A DNA stretch of 64,000 bases from CASFRF01 sp031549345 (GCA_031549345.1 JAVBPY010000003.1:496001-560000), one strand, 5' to 3'. Positions 49,529 through 58,716 are shown, counted from the stretch's first letter. The notes: generated from the sequence alone by a model not told the origin. Numbers and translations: made by a program.

Positions 49529-51462
49529 TTGAGCATTCCCCCCGCGAGGATGATCGCGATTTCTCCTTCCGAAAGGTTGTGGGAAAGAGCGATGTTCGCC
49601 GCGCGTCCGTCCGCCTTGATCAGCGTGCCTTCGAGCGGCGCGCCCGGTTTGAGCTGGTCGCGCAGATAGGCGATGCGGAGAACGTCGCCTTGCTCGATCT
49701 CGTCGTAGTCGGCGGGATTCGAGAATGTAAGCGGAAGGATGCCGAAGTTGACGAGGTTTGCACGGTGAATCCGCTCGATGGCTTTGGCGACGACGGCCTT
49801 TATTCCAAGGTACATCGGGCAGATCGCCGCATGCTCGCGCGAGGAGCCTTGCCCGTAGCTGTCGCCCGCGACGATGACGCCGTGGCGGCCCGCGTCGCGC
49901 ACGGCGGCGGCGCGCTCGGCGAAACTCGGCGATCCCGGCTCCGTGAAGCACTCGAACACTACCTTGGAATAAGCGGGGATATTGCTCCGCAGCTTGAGGT
50001 GCACGCCCGCCGGCATGATGTGGTCCGTGGTGATTTTATCGCCGACGCGGATGACGACCACGCCGTTGAGTTCCTTGGGGAGCGCCTCGTTCAGGGGCGG
50101 CTCGCCGATGGTACGTTTGCGGACGATCTCCGGCGCTGTCGCGGCGGGCGGAAGGATCATGTTGTCGTTGACGAGGAAGTGTTCCGCCTCGGCGATTTCC
50201 GGGTAGTCGATGCCGAGTTTACGGGGATCGATAAAATGACCGGCAAGCGCCGCCGCCAGCGCCGTTTCCGGACTGGTCAAGTAGGCCTGGTCGCCTTTGG
50301 TGCCGGTGCGTCCGGCGAAGTTCCGGTTGAACGTGCGGATGGACACCGTGTCGTCGGCGGGGCTCTGCCCTTGGCCGATGCACGGACCGCAGCCGGTTTC
50401 CAGTATCCGCGCCCCGGCGGCGATCATGTCGCCGAGCATGCCGTTCCGGGCGAGCATTTCCAGCACCTGCCGGCTCCCCGGAGCGATGGAAAGGGTAACC
50501 GATGGGTGCACGGCACGGCCTTTGAGCACCGTGGCGACCATCGCGAGGTCGCGGTACGAGCTGTTGGTGCAGCTGCCGATGAGGACCTGCTGCACGGCGA
50601 CGGATTCGAGTTCCGCCACCGTTTTGATCTGATCGGGACTCGACGGGCACGCCGCGAGGGGGACGATGGCGCCGAGGTCGATGTCGATCACGCGGTCGTA
50701 TTCGGCGTTGTCGTCGGCCGCCAACGGCGCGAACGCCTCGACGCGCCCCTGGGCGGCGAGGAAATGCTTTGTCGCTTCGTCGGAGGGGAAGACCGAGGTG
50801 GTAACGCCGAGTTCCGCGCCCATGTTGGTGATCGTCGCCCGCTGCGGGACCGAAAGGGTCGCCACGCCCGGGCCGAAGTATTCGACGATCGCCCCCACGT
50901 TGCCGCGGGTCGTCAGGATGGAGAGCAAATGCAAAATGACGTCTTTGGCCGCGCACCACGCCTTGAGTTTGCCGGTCAAACGAACGCCGATCACACGGGG
51001 GTAGGGGAGCATGAAGGGTTTCCCGGCCATCGCCAGCGCCACGTCGAGCCCGCCCGCGCCGATGGCCATCATGCCGATGCCGCCGCCCGTCGGGGTGTGG
51101 CTGTCGGATCCGAGGAGGGTTTTGCCCGGCGCTCCGAAGCGTTCCAAATGCACCTGATGGCAGATCCCGTTGCCCGGCGCGGAGAAATAAACCCCTTTCG
51201 CCGCCGCGACGGACTGGAGGTACATGTGGTCGTTGCGGTTCTCCGGCCCGTTCTGCATCATGTTGTGGTCGACGTAGGAAACGGAGAGCTCGGTGCTCAC
51301 TTTGTCGACGCGCATCGCTTCAAGCTCCAGATACGCCATGGTGCCTGTCGCGTCCTGCGTCAGGGTCTGGTCGATGCGGATTGCGACCGGTTCCCCGGCT
51401 TCTTTTTTGCCGGAAATGTAGTGGCGGTCGATGATTTTTTGTACTGCGGTTCCCTTGGCCAT
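49522..51462 (-). CDS. Aconitate hydratase (single-chain, 646 residues)
   Basis: This 4Fe-4S enzyme interconverts citrate and isocitrate. The 646-residue product shows YVDHNMMQ, LLGSDSHTPTGGGIGMMAIG, the cluster cysteines in IGSCTNSSYRD and ETGCGPCIGQGQSP, and the swivel-domain GDSYGQGSSREHAA. It is shorter than AcnA and AcnB (about 890 and 865) and fits the compact aconitase group, which can be confused with LeuC-like or homoaconitase enzymes. The ATG at 51462 follows the glycyl radical enzyme gene by 6 bases, with AGAGAGG as SD. Confidence 0.9.
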   Translation of the reverse strand: MAKGTAVQKIIDRHYISGKKEAGEPVAIRIDQTLTQDATGTMAYLELEAMRVDKVSTELSVSYVDHNMMQNGPENRNDHMYLQSVAAAKGVYFSAPGNGICHQVHLERFGAPGKTLLGSDSHTPTGGGIGMMAIGAGGLDVALAMAGKPFMLPYPRVIGVRLTGKLKAWCAAKDVILHLLSILTTRGNVGAIVEYFGPGVATLSVPQRATITNMGAELGVTTSVFPSDEATKHFLAAQGRVEAFAPLAADDNAEYDRVIDIDLGAIVPLAACPSSPDQIKTVAELESVAVQQVLIGSCTNSSYRDLAMVATVLKGRAVHPSVTLSIAPGSRQVLEMLARNGMLGDMIAAGARILETGCGPCIGQGQSPADDTVSIRTFNRNFAGRTGTKGDQAYLTSPETALAAALAGHFIDPRKLGIDYPEIAEAEHFLVNDNMILPPAATAPEIVRKRTIGEPPLNEALPKELNGVVVIRVGDKITTDHIMPAGVHLKLRSNIPAYSKVVFECFTEPGSPSFAERAAAVRDAGRHGVIVAGDSYGQGSSREHAAICPMYLGIKAVVAKAIERIHRANLVNFGILPLTFSNPADYDEIEQGDVLRIAYLRDQLKPGAPLEGTLIKADGRAANIALSHNLSEGEIAIILAGGMLNC

Positions 51463-51468
51463 AATCTT

Positions 51469-53508
51469 TTATCCTCTCTGAACCATCCGATCGAGCACGC
51501 TCCGTTTGAGCGCGTCGTCGAGGGTGTTGAATTTTACGCTGTAGCCGCCGATGCGGATGAAAAGATCCTCCGCTTCGGCGGGGCATTCGATGGCCCGGCG
51601 CAACCGCTCCGGGCTCGCTGTGGTGCATTGAATCTGGAGACCGCCCTGGCGGAAGTATCCCTCGAACAACGCGCGGACTTTGGCGCGTTCCATGTTGTTC
51701 CGGAGAATGGAACCGTCCAACCGGACGTTCAGGACCATTGTGCCGAGTCCGAGGTTCTGCGGCAGCGCCGCCGCCGAGTTCAGGAGCGCGGTGAGTTCTT
51801 TGCGCGTTCCTGTTGCGCCGCAACCGCATGCATCGGCCACGGGGGTTCCGGCGCGCCGGCCGTCCGGCGTGGCCCCCACGTAACGCCCGTGCGGAACGTA
51901 GGTGTTGAACATGATGACCGAGGGAATGGCGAACCCGTTGCCTCGCACGAAACGGTGGCGCCGGACGCGTTTGAACCAGTCGCGGGTAAGACGCGATGCG
52001 AACGCGTCGAGCTCCGTGTGGTTTTCCCCTGTTTTCGGCAACGCCAGAAGGGCGCGGCGCAGGGTTTCGCAGCCGCCGAAATCGCACTCCAGCGCCCGCA
52101 GAAGTTCCATTTTATCGAAAGGGAGTTCCCCCGCCATGACCGCGCGGACGGCCCACAACGCGTTGAAGGTGTCCGGCAGCCCCGCGAAGTTGATGACGCC
52201 GCCGTTGTAGCGCGCCCCGCCGTTGTTGAATTCCAATTCCCGCTCGAGACAGTCGCCGACCAGGAGGGTACGTACCATCTGGGGACGGAAAAGCGCCTGG
52301 TGGCGCTGGTGCTGGTCGCAGCAAACGAACATTTCCGCGATGCGGCATTCCGCATCGTGGAGGAAGCGTTGCAGGAAGTCGTCGAAATTCGCCGCGTCCG
52401 GCAGGTGTTCGCGCACGGCGTGCTGGAGGACGTCGAGCATATTCACCCCCGCCTCGATGCTGCCTACGTTTGAGCAACCCTCGAACATCAGCTCCGTGCA
52501 GCCGCCGAAACAGAAGTTTTGCGCGTCTTCTTCTGCAATTTCGGGCAGTTCCTCGCGGACGGCGTTCAGGTAGGCCGTTTCGTTGTACAACGCGGGGTTG
52601 GGCACGCCCGCGGCGAAGTTGTCGAGCACCGATTTCCAGAGCGTGTCCGGCATATCGTCGGCGATGCGGATGCCCATATTCGGACGGTAAAATTTTGCGC
52701 TGCTCTCCACGCACAGCCGGGTGAGTTCGGTATAGCGTCCCCGGCCGCCGAGGAGGATGTGCCAGGCGTCCCTTGCGCTGCAATTTTCCCAGAGCTCCGA
52801 AAGGCGTTCCCGGGTGTCCGGCTCGTTCCGCCAATAGGGGAGGATGATCGCGTCGAATGCCCCCACGGAATCGCATTCATCCAAATAGTAGAAGAAATTG
52901 AATGCCGCCAGCGCTTCGCGGAAATCGCGTGCCCCGGTTTCGATGCCCGCACGGAATGTTTCGATGAGTTCCGAAGGGGCGTTTTGTTCCGACAAATGGA
53001 CGACAATACGGTTTCGCAATGTTTCCAGCGCATCGAACGTTTCGCGGCAGGCGAGGGTGAAGTCGTCGTCGCCGTCTTTGATTTTTTTGCCGCGTCCGGC
53101 CAGGCCTTCCGCCAGGAGGGCGCGGTAGTCGAGCGAAGAATGGCACCAGCCGTCGCCGCCGACGGAGTAGCGCCGCGCAATCGGATTGAACGTGATGTCG
53201 CGGAGTTCCGCGAGAATGCGGTCCGCCGGAACGCCGCCGCCTGTAAGTTCCGCCTCCAGGCGCTTGAAGTCCACGGCGATGCTCCGGCTGTAATCGAAGC
53301 GGATTGCGGCGCGTCCGTAAAGTTTATCGTCCAGCGCCGGATAAAAGGCGCGTCCGGGGCGGTAGGAGGGCAACGCCATGTTCTCCATGTGGCGCCGGAG
53401 GGCGCGGGCGTGGCGGCGGATCATCGGCGCATTGGGCAGTTCAAAGAACCCCGCGCCGAAAAACTCCCCTTTTTGAAGAAGCAGCCTTGATTCAGCAGAC
53501 AAAAACAT
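51469..53508 (-). CDS. Glycyl radical enzyme of unknown substrate
   Basis: The 679-residue product is a pyruvate-formate-lyase-like glycyl radical enzyme. Active-site Cys337 and Glu339 lie in FCFGGCTELMFEG, and the radical site in FIRIGGYSVKFNTL near the C-terminus gives Gly655. A single thiyl Cys rather than the Cys-Cys pair of true PFL, and a length about 80-100 residues below typical members, argue against pyruvate formate-lyase. These enzymes need a radical SAM activase; none is next to it. Reactions in the family include diol dehydration and C-C or C-N cleavage. The ATG has a strong CAGGAGG SD. It is first of a four-gene operon. Confidence 0.88.
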   Translation of the reverse strand: MFLSAESRLLLQKGEFFGAGFFELPNAPMIRRHARALRRHMENMALPSYRPGRAFYPALDDKLYGRAAIRFDYSRSIAVDFKRLEAELTGGGVPADRILAELRDITFNPIARRYSVGGDGWCHSSLDYRALLAEGLAGRGKKIKDGDDDFTLACRETFDALETLRNRIVVHLSEQNAPSELIETFRAGIETGARDFREALAAFNFFYYLDECDSVGAFDAIILPYWRNEPDTRERLSELWENCSARDAWHILLGGRGRYTELTRLCVESSAKFYRPNMGIRIADDMPDTLWKSVLDNFAAGVPNPALYNETAYLNAVREELPEIAEEDAQNFCFGGCTELMFEGCSNVGSIEAGVNMLDVLQHAVREHLPDAANFDDFLQRFLHDAECRIAEMFVCCDQHQRHQALFRPQMVRTLLVGDCLERELEFNNGGARYNGGVINFAGLPDTFNALWAVRAVMAGELPFDKMELLRALECDFGGCETLRRALLALPKTGENHTELDAFASRLTRDWFKRVRRHRFVRGNGFAIPSVIMFNTYVPHGRYVGATPDGRRAGTPVADACGCGATGTRKELTALLNSAAALPQNLGLGTMVLNVRLDGSILRNNMERAKVRALFEGYFRQGGLQIQCTTASPERLRRAIECPAEAEDLFIRIGGYSVKFNTLDDALKRSVLDRMVQRG

Positions 53509-53535
53509 CCCCGCCTCCTGTTGTGTTGATGTTGT

Positions 53536-53563
53536 AATATAGCGATTCGGAGCGTTTTTTCAA
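53536..53563 (-). promoter_or_regulatory. Putative promoter of the glycyl radical enzyme operon
   Basis: On the minus strand TTGAAA (53563-53558) and TATATT (53541-53536) are 16 bases apart. It is a near-consensus sigma70-like promoter, about 28 bases before the start codon. It stands back to back with the next promoter. Confidence 0.6.
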
Positions 53564-53572
53564 GGGAGCGGG

Positions 53573-53601
53573 TTGCATTTTAGGAATTTCAGCGCTAGAG
53601 T
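53573..53601 (+). promoter_or_regulatory. Putative promoter of the SGNH-hydrolase operon
   Basis: TTGCAT (53573-53578) and TAGAGT (53596-53601) are 17 bases apart, 39 bases before the first ATG, the same distance as for the promoter at 26718. A 6-bp inverted repeat, AGTAAG (53599-53604) with CTTACT (53620-53625), lies in the early leader and may be an operator or leader stem. Confidence 0.5.
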
Positions 53602-53640
53602 AAGCCGGATAAGTGTAATCTTACTTCAAGGAGAATGCCT

Positions 53641-54879
53641 ATGAAACGCGGATGGATGACGGCGATTTTGTTGGCCGCGCCCCTTTTTCTCGGCGCGCAG
53701 CCGCTTGTAAAAGACGGCGACCGCCTTGCCCTGTACGGCGACTCCATCACCCAGCAGAAGGCGTATACGGTGATGACCGAGGCATATCTGCGCGCCTGCG
53801 TCGGAATGAAGGATCTTCAGGTTTTTCAGTTCGGGCGCGGCGGTGAAACCGCTGCGGTGTTTCTTTCTCGCCTTCCAAGTATGTATGCGCTCTGGAAGCC
53901 GACGGTGGCCACCGAGTTTTATGGAATGAACGATGCGCGTGAGCTGGCCACCCGCCCGCAGGAAAAAGAGAACTACCGCCAGAGCGTCCTGAAAATGGCC
54001 GATACTATGAAAGAGGGGGATGTCCGCTTCATCCTCCTTTCCCCGGGGGCGATTGACGCCGACTTTTTCAACCGTCCCGACGGCGACCGGAACAGCCGTC
54101 TTAAAATCCTGACGGATGTGTGCCGTGAAATTGCTTCGGAGCGGAAGCTGCCGTTCGTCGATATGCACGCCGCGCTTTTGGAGGCGCAAAAGGCGGCCAA
54201 GGCCAAACTGGGGAAAAAGTATCCCTTGGGCGGCGGCGACGGTGTGCATCCGGGGCAGAACGGGCATCTGGTGATGACCGGCGCGCTTCTGCGCGGGCTT
54301 GGATTGGAAGGGGAGGTTGCCCGGATCGAACTGGATTATGCCGCGGGAACAGCCAAAGTCGGCGCGGGGCACCGTGTTCTTTCGTCGAAACCAGGGAAGG
54401 CGGAGCTGGAAAGCGAGCGTTATCCCTTTGTTTTTTCGGAAAAAGACGGAACGGACAAAATCACCGAATTCATCCCCTTCAACGAAGAATTGAACCGTTT
54501 TATCCTGCGGGTCTCGAATTTCCCCGCCGAAAAGGGCGTTGTTTCCTTCGGCGCGGAAAAGAAGACTTTCCTTCGGGCGGAGCTGGAAAAAGGGGTGAAT
54601 CTCGCCGCTGCGTTTCCCTGCGACAATCCTTTCGCCCTCGTCTTCAACAAGCTGATTGCGCAGATCCGCGCCAAGCAGGTTTTTGAAACATGGATCGCCC
54701 TCGACTGGACGCTCTCCATTGCGCGGAAGGTCAGCACGTTCAACGCGTCGTCGGAGGCCGCGTCGTCCATCGCGACGCTGAATGCGGAGTGCTTGCGCGA
54801 ACGGGAAAAAATGGATGCCGCCATTCGGGCGCTCCTCGTCCCCGTGCGCTATACGATTGAAGTTGTTCCCGAACCGTAA
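53641..54879 (+). CDS. Secreted SGNH/GDSL hydrolase, paralogue 1
   Basis: The 412-residue product has a signal peptide (to about residue 20). Its SGNH residues are Ser35 in YGDSIT, Gly in FGRGGE, Asn97 in YGMND, and Asp200/His203 in DGVHPG. Residues about 225-412 form an extra C-terminal region of strands and helices shared by all four paralogues. Such enzymes are typically periplasmic or surface esterases that remove acetyl or acyl groups from glycans. ATG 53641 is 7 bases after AAGGAG; ATG 53635 is only 1 base away and is rejected. It is the most divergent of the four and first in the operon. Confidence 0.9.
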   Translation: MKRGWMTAILLAAPLFLGAQPLVKDGDRLALYGDSITQQKAYTVMTEAYLRACVGMKDLQVFQFGRGGETAAVFLSRLPSMYALWKPTVATEFYGMNDARELATRPQEKENYRQSVLKMADTMKEGDVRFILLSPGAIDADFFNRPDGDRNSRLKILTDVCREIASERKLPFVDMHAALLEAQKAAKAKLGKKYPLGGGDGVHPGQNGHLVMTGALLRGLGLEGEVARIELDYAAGTAKVGAGHRVLSSKPGKAELESERYPFVFSEKDGTDKITEFIPFNEELNRFILRVSNFPAEKGVVSFGAEKKTFLRAELEKGVNLAAAFPCDNPFALVFNKLIAQIRAKQVFETWIALDWTLSIARKVSTFNASSEAASSIATLNAECLREREKMDAAIRALLVPVRYTIEVVPEP

Positions 54880-54903
54880 CCTAACAGTAGAAGGAGTATT
54901 GGA

Positions 54904-56172
54904 ATGATGAAGATGAAATCCCTGCTGGCGCTCGGCGTTCTCGCCGGAGCCGCGTTCGGCGCACAGGCCGAGCCGATGGTCAAAGACGGCGACAAGCTCG
55001 CCATCATCGGCGACTCGATTACCGACCAGAAGATGTACACCAACTACATGGCGACGTACATTTTTGCATGTTCCGGACTCAAAAACGCGAGCGTCATGCA
55101 GTTCGGCTGGAGCGGCGAGCGAGCGCCGGGTTATGTGAATCGCATGGCGAACGCCTACACGTTCTATCCGGCGACCGTGGCGACCACGTTGTACGGCATG
55201 AACGACGGCGGCTACCGCGCGTTCGACGCGAACATCGGCAAAACCTACCAGGATAACTCCGAGAAAATCGCGAAATTCATGAACGAAAAAGGGGTGAAAT
55301 TCCTCGCCGGCTCCCCCGGCGCGGTGGACTTCGAAGGCTACAAGCGTCCGAATTGCACCCCGCAGGTGTACAACGACACGTTGGCCAAGCTCGGTGAACT
55401 CGGCGAAAAAGTCGCCGTCGCCAACAAGGCGAAGTTTTTTAACATGAACAAGCTCCTGATCGATACCATGACCGCCGCCCAGAAGGCGAAGGGAAAGAAC
55501 TACTTCGTCTGCGGTTCCGACGGCGTGCATCCGGGGCCCAATGGCCAGCTTGTTATGGCCTACGGGTTCCTGAAGGCGCTTGGCTTCGAAGGCGCCATTG
55601 GCGCGATCAACATGGATTTCGCCGAGGGCAAGGCCACTGCAACGGAAGGGCACAAGGTTCTTTCCGCCAAGGCCGGTTCCGTGGAGATGGCAAGCTCCCG
55701 TTATCCGTTCGTTTTCTCGGTGGGCGACACCCCCAACCAAACCGCTTCGATCCTCCCGTTCCTCCCGTTCAATAAAGATTTGAACCGCTTTATCCTGACA
55801 GTGCAGAACCTTCCCGCCGACAAAGCGACCGTCCAGTTCGGCAATGGCAAGAAATCCTTCACCAAGGCGCAACTGGAGCAGGGGATCAACCTCGCGGATG
55901 AATTCATCGCCGAAACGCCGTTCCGCTCGGCCTTCGACAAAGTTTCCCAGGCGGTCCGCCAGCAGCAGGAATTCGAAACATGGGTGCACAAAGTGTACCT
56001 CATGGGCGACATCCCCTCCAAGCTCCCCGCCGCGAAGTCCGACGCGAAGGTCATTGAGGCGGTGAACGCCCTCAACGCCGTTGTCCGCGCCGAGCGTGAA
56101 AAGCTTGAAGCGGCCTCCCACGCGGCGGTCGTTCCGGTCAAGTACACCATCAACGTGACCCCGGAGAAGTAA
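54904..56172 (+). CDS. Secreted SGNH/GDSL hydrolase, paralogue 2
   Basis: The 422-residue product has a signal peptide (MKSLLALGVLAGAAFGAQA from residue 4) and the SGNH set Ser38, Asn100 (YGMNDGG), Asp206 and His209 (DGVHPGPNG). It is much closer to paralogues 3 and 4 than to 1: ATVATTLYGMNDGG and the C-terminal HAAVVPVKYTI-type ending are shared. A C-terminal region (about 230-422) holds an all-paralogue block with LPFLPFNKDLNRF. GAAGGAG is the SD. The stop shares one base with the next ATG (TAATG), so translation is coupled. Confidence 0.9.
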   Translation: MMKMKSLLALGVLAGAAFGAQAEPMVKDGDKLAIIGDSITDQKMYTNYMATYIFACSGLKNASVMQFGWSGERAPGYVNRMANAYTFYPATVATTLYGMNDGGYRAFDANIGKTYQDNSEKIAKFMNEKGVKFLAGSPGAVDFEGYKRPNCTPQVYNDTLAKLGELGEKVAVANKAKFFNMNKLLIDTMTAAQKAKGKNYFVCGSDGVHPGPNGQLVMAYGFLKALGFEGAIGAINMDFAEGKATATEGHKVLSAKAGSVEMASSRYPFVFSVGDTPNQTASILPFLPFNKDLNRFILTVQNLPADKATVQFGNGKKSFTKAQLEQGINLADEFIAETPFRSAFDKVSQAVRQQQEFETWVHKVYLMGDIPSKLPAAKSDAKVIEAVNALNAVVRAEREKLEAASHAAVVPVKYTINVTPEK

Positions 56173-57437
56173 TGAAACGCATAAAATCGTTTTTCGCGGC
56201 GGGGCTTCTCGCCGCATCTCTCGCAGGCGTGAGCGCCGCGCCGATGGTCCAGGAGGGCGACAAGCTCGCCATCATCGGCGACTCGATCACCGAGCAGAGG
56301 CAGTACACCAACTCCATGGAGTGCTACATCCTTGCGTGCGCCGGACTTAAGAACGTGAGCATTATGCAGTTCGGCTGGGGCGGAGAAACCGCGAACGGCT
56401 ATGTCAGGCGCATGGCTGCCGCGTACAACTTCTTCCCCGCCACCGTGGCGACCACCCTGTACGGCATGAACGACGGCGGCTACAAAGCGTACGACGCAAA
56501 CACCACCGGCAGACACTACGAAGCGAATTCGGGGAGCATCGCTAAGTTCATGAAAGAAAAAGGGGTGAAATTCCTCGCCGCTTCCCCCGGTGCGGTGGAT
56601 ATCATCGCATACCGCCGCATCGACTCGGCGATTTACAACAACGCCCTGAACGAAATGGGGAAACTGGGCGAAAAGGTCGCCACGGCCAATGGCGCGAAGT
56701 TCCTGAACATGCACCAGCTTCTGATGGACACCATGGCCGCCGCACAGAAGGAAAAAGGCGCCACATATTTTGTCTGCGGCGGCGACGGCGTGCATCCGGG
56801 GCCCAACGGCCAGCTCGTGATGGCCTACGGCTTCCTGAAGGCGCTGGGTTTCGACGGCGCGATAGGCCAGATCGAAATGGACTTCGCCGGAGGCAAGGCC
56901 ACGGCGACGGAAGGGCATAAAGTCCTCTCCGCCAAGGCCGGTTCTGTGGAGATGGAAAGTTCCCGCTACCCGTTCATTTTCACTGCGGGCGAAACGGCAA
57001 ACCAGAACGCGTCGATTCTCCCCTTCCTGCCGTTCAACAAGGACCTGAACCGTTTCATGCTGGTAGTGAAAAATTTCCCCGGCGAAGTGGCGCTCGTTCA
57101 GTTCGGCAATGGGAAGAAGACCTTCACCAAGGCGCAACTGGAACAGGGGATCAATCTTGCGGATGCATTTATTGCCGATACCCCGTTCCGTCCGGCGTTC
57201 GAGAAGCTTTCGCAGACGGTGCGCCGTCAGCAGGATTTCGAAACGTGGATCCACAAGATATTCCTGCTTATGCAGCCCTCCAACCGTTTCCCGGCGATGG
57301 CGCAGGAAAAGGCTGTCGCCGATGCAGAAAAGACCCTCGTCGCCGCAGTGCGTGCCGAACGCGAAACTCTTGAGGCTGCCTCCCGCGCGGCGGTCGTTCC
57401 GGTCAAGTACACCATAACTGTCAGCAAGGAGAAGTAA
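56172..57437 (+). CDS. Secreted SGNH/GDSL hydrolase, paralogue 3
   Basis: The 421-residue product keeps the whole SGNH set (Ser38, Asn100, Asp205, His208). Its signal peptide ends near AGVSAAPM. Identity to paralogue 2 is high by eye through DGVHPGPNGQLVMAYGFLKA and in the C-terminal region. Differences cluster around residues 108-155 and 370-390, which may set substrate choice. It overlaps paralogue 2 by one base and is one base from paralogue 4. Confidence 0.9.
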   Translation: MKRIKSFFAAGLLAASLAGVSAAPMVQEGDKLAIIGDSITEQRQYTNSMECYILACAGLKNVSIMQFGWGGETANGYVRRMAAAYNFFPATVATTLYGMNDGGYKAYDANTTGRHYEANSGSIAKFMKEKGVKFLAASPGAVDIIAYRRIDSAIYNNALNEMGKLGEKVATANGAKFLNMHQLLMDTMAAAQKEKGATYFVCGGDGVHPGPNGQLVMAYGFLKALGFDGAIGQIEMDFAGGKATATEGHKVLSAKAGSVEMESSRYPFIFTAGETANQNASILPFLPFNKDLNRFMLVVKNFPGEVALVQFGNGKKTFTKAQLEQGINLADAFIADTPFRPAFEKLSQTVRRQQDFETWIHKIFLLMQPSNRFPAMAQEKAVADAEKTLVAAVRAERETLEAASRAAVVPVKYTITVSKEK

Positions 57438-57438
57438 G

Positions 57439-58698
57439 ATGCGCTTTTTCAAGTCATTGTTCGCGGCGGGACTCGTCGCGGGCGTCGCTTTCGGGGCCGC
57501 CGCCGCGCCGATGGTCAACGACGGCGACCAGGTCGCCATCATCGGCGACTCGATTACCGAGCAGAAGATGTACACCAACTTCATGGAGTGCTACATCCTT
57601 GCTTGTTCCGGGCTTAAGAATGTAAGCACCATGCAGTTCGGCTGGGGCGGCGAGCAAGCGGGCGGTTACGCCAACCGCATGGCGCTGAATTACACGCTGT
57701 TTCCCGCGACTGTGGCGACGACATTGTACGGAATGAACGACGGCGGCTACCGTGCGTTCGACGCGAACATCGGCAAAAACTACGCCGCCAACTCCGCGAA
57801 GATCGCCAAGTTCATGAAGGAAAAGAACGTCAAGTTCCTCGCCGGCTCCCCCGGCGCGGTGGACCTCGACACCTACCGGCGGAGCGATCCGGCCGTGTAC
57901 AACGACACGCTGAACAAACTCGGCGAGCTCGGCGAAAAAGCCGCGGCCGAAAACGGCGCCTCCTTCGTCAACGTCCACAAGACGATGATGGACGCGATGA
58001 CCGCCGCCAAAAAAGAATACGGGAAGAATTATCCTGTTTGCGGCGGCGACGGCTTCCACCCCGGCCCGAACGGGCATCTGGTGATGGCGTATGCATTCCT
58101 GAAGGGCCTCGGTTTCGACGGCGCCATCGGGACGATCACTTTTGACTGCGCCGCGTCCAAGGCCGAGGCGACCGCCGGACACAAGGTTCTCGGCATTCGT
58201 GGGGCCGAAATTGAAATGGAGAGCACCCGCTATCCGTTTGTATTCAGCGTAGGGAAGACCGCGAACCAGACTTCGTCGATCCTCCCCTTCCTGCCGTTCA
58301 ACCAGGATTTGAACCGTTTCGTGCTGGTGGTGAAAAACCTTCCCGGCGAAAAAGCGATGATCGCCTTCGGCGAAACGCGGAAGCCGTTCAGCAAAGAAGC
58401 GCTGGAAAAAGGGATCAACCTGGCCGAGGAATTCATGCAGGAAACCCCGTTTCGTGCATATTTCGACAAACTTTCGCAGGTGGTACGCGCCAAGCAGGAT
58501 TTCGAAACCTGGCTGGCCAAGAGCTACATCCAGGATTTCCCGCGCCGCCTGCCGACTCTGAAGGACGACAAAAAGCTCGCTTCCGCGTTTGAAGTGGTGG
58601 ATGCCGCCGTCAAGGCGCAGTGGAAAGAGCACGACAAAGCCGTTCACGCGGCCGTGGTGCCGGTCCGTTACACGATCACCGTTGCTCCTGTTAAGTAA
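57439..58698 (+). CDS. Secreted SGNH/GDSL hydrolase, paralogue 4
   Basis: The 419-residue product has a signal peptide (MRFFKSLFAAGLVAGVAFGA) and a complete catalytic set (Ser38, Asn100, Asp204, His207). The last block reads DGFHPGPNG, with Phe replacing Val next to the catalytic His. The C-terminal half has more charged changes than paralogues 2 and 3. AAGGAG lies inside the end of paralogue 3. It is followed 18 bases later by mtaB. Confidence 0.9.
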   Translation: MRFFKSLFAAGLVAGVAFGAAAAPMVNDGDQVAIIGDSITEQKMYTNFMECYILACSGLKNVSTMQFGWGGEQAGGYANRMALNYTLFPATVATTLYGMNDGGYRAFDANIGKNYAANSAKIAKFMKEKNVKFLAGSPGAVDLDTYRRSDPAVYNDTLNKLGELGEKAAAENGASFVNVHKTMMDAMTAAKKEYGKNYPVCGGDGFHPGPNGHLVMAYAFLKGLGFDGAIGTITFDCAASKAEATAGHKVLGIRGAEIEMESTRYPFVFSVGKTANQTSSILPFLPFNQDLNRFVLVVKNLPGEKAMIAFGETRKPFSKEALEKGINLAEEFMQETPFRAYFDKLSQVVRAKQDFETWLAKSYIQDFPRRLPTLKDDKKLASAFEVVDAAVKAQWKEHDKAVHAAVVPVRYTITVAPVK

Positions 58699-58716
58699 AG
58701 AAATAGCGCATTGAGC

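Noticed and set aside
49579..52473. 964-codon plus-strand open frame opposite aconitase and the glycyl radical enzyme
   Set aside because: It spans two real minus-strand genes and their junction and has no motif of its own; it is a composition shadow.
51469..53508. Pyruvate formate-lyase (pflB) assignment
   Set aside because: Only one Cys at the active site and a shorter length; a general glycyl radical enzyme call is safer.
53626..56217. 863-codon minus-strand frame opposite the SGNH genes
   Set aside because: It is a shadow of two paralogues; its internal similarity to the next shadow frame only reflects the tandem duplication.
53641..58698. Repeat-driven mobile element or CRISPR-like array
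   Set aside because: The repetition is of whole coding genes with intact catalytic residues; there are no short regularly spaced repeats, spacers or cas genes in the window.
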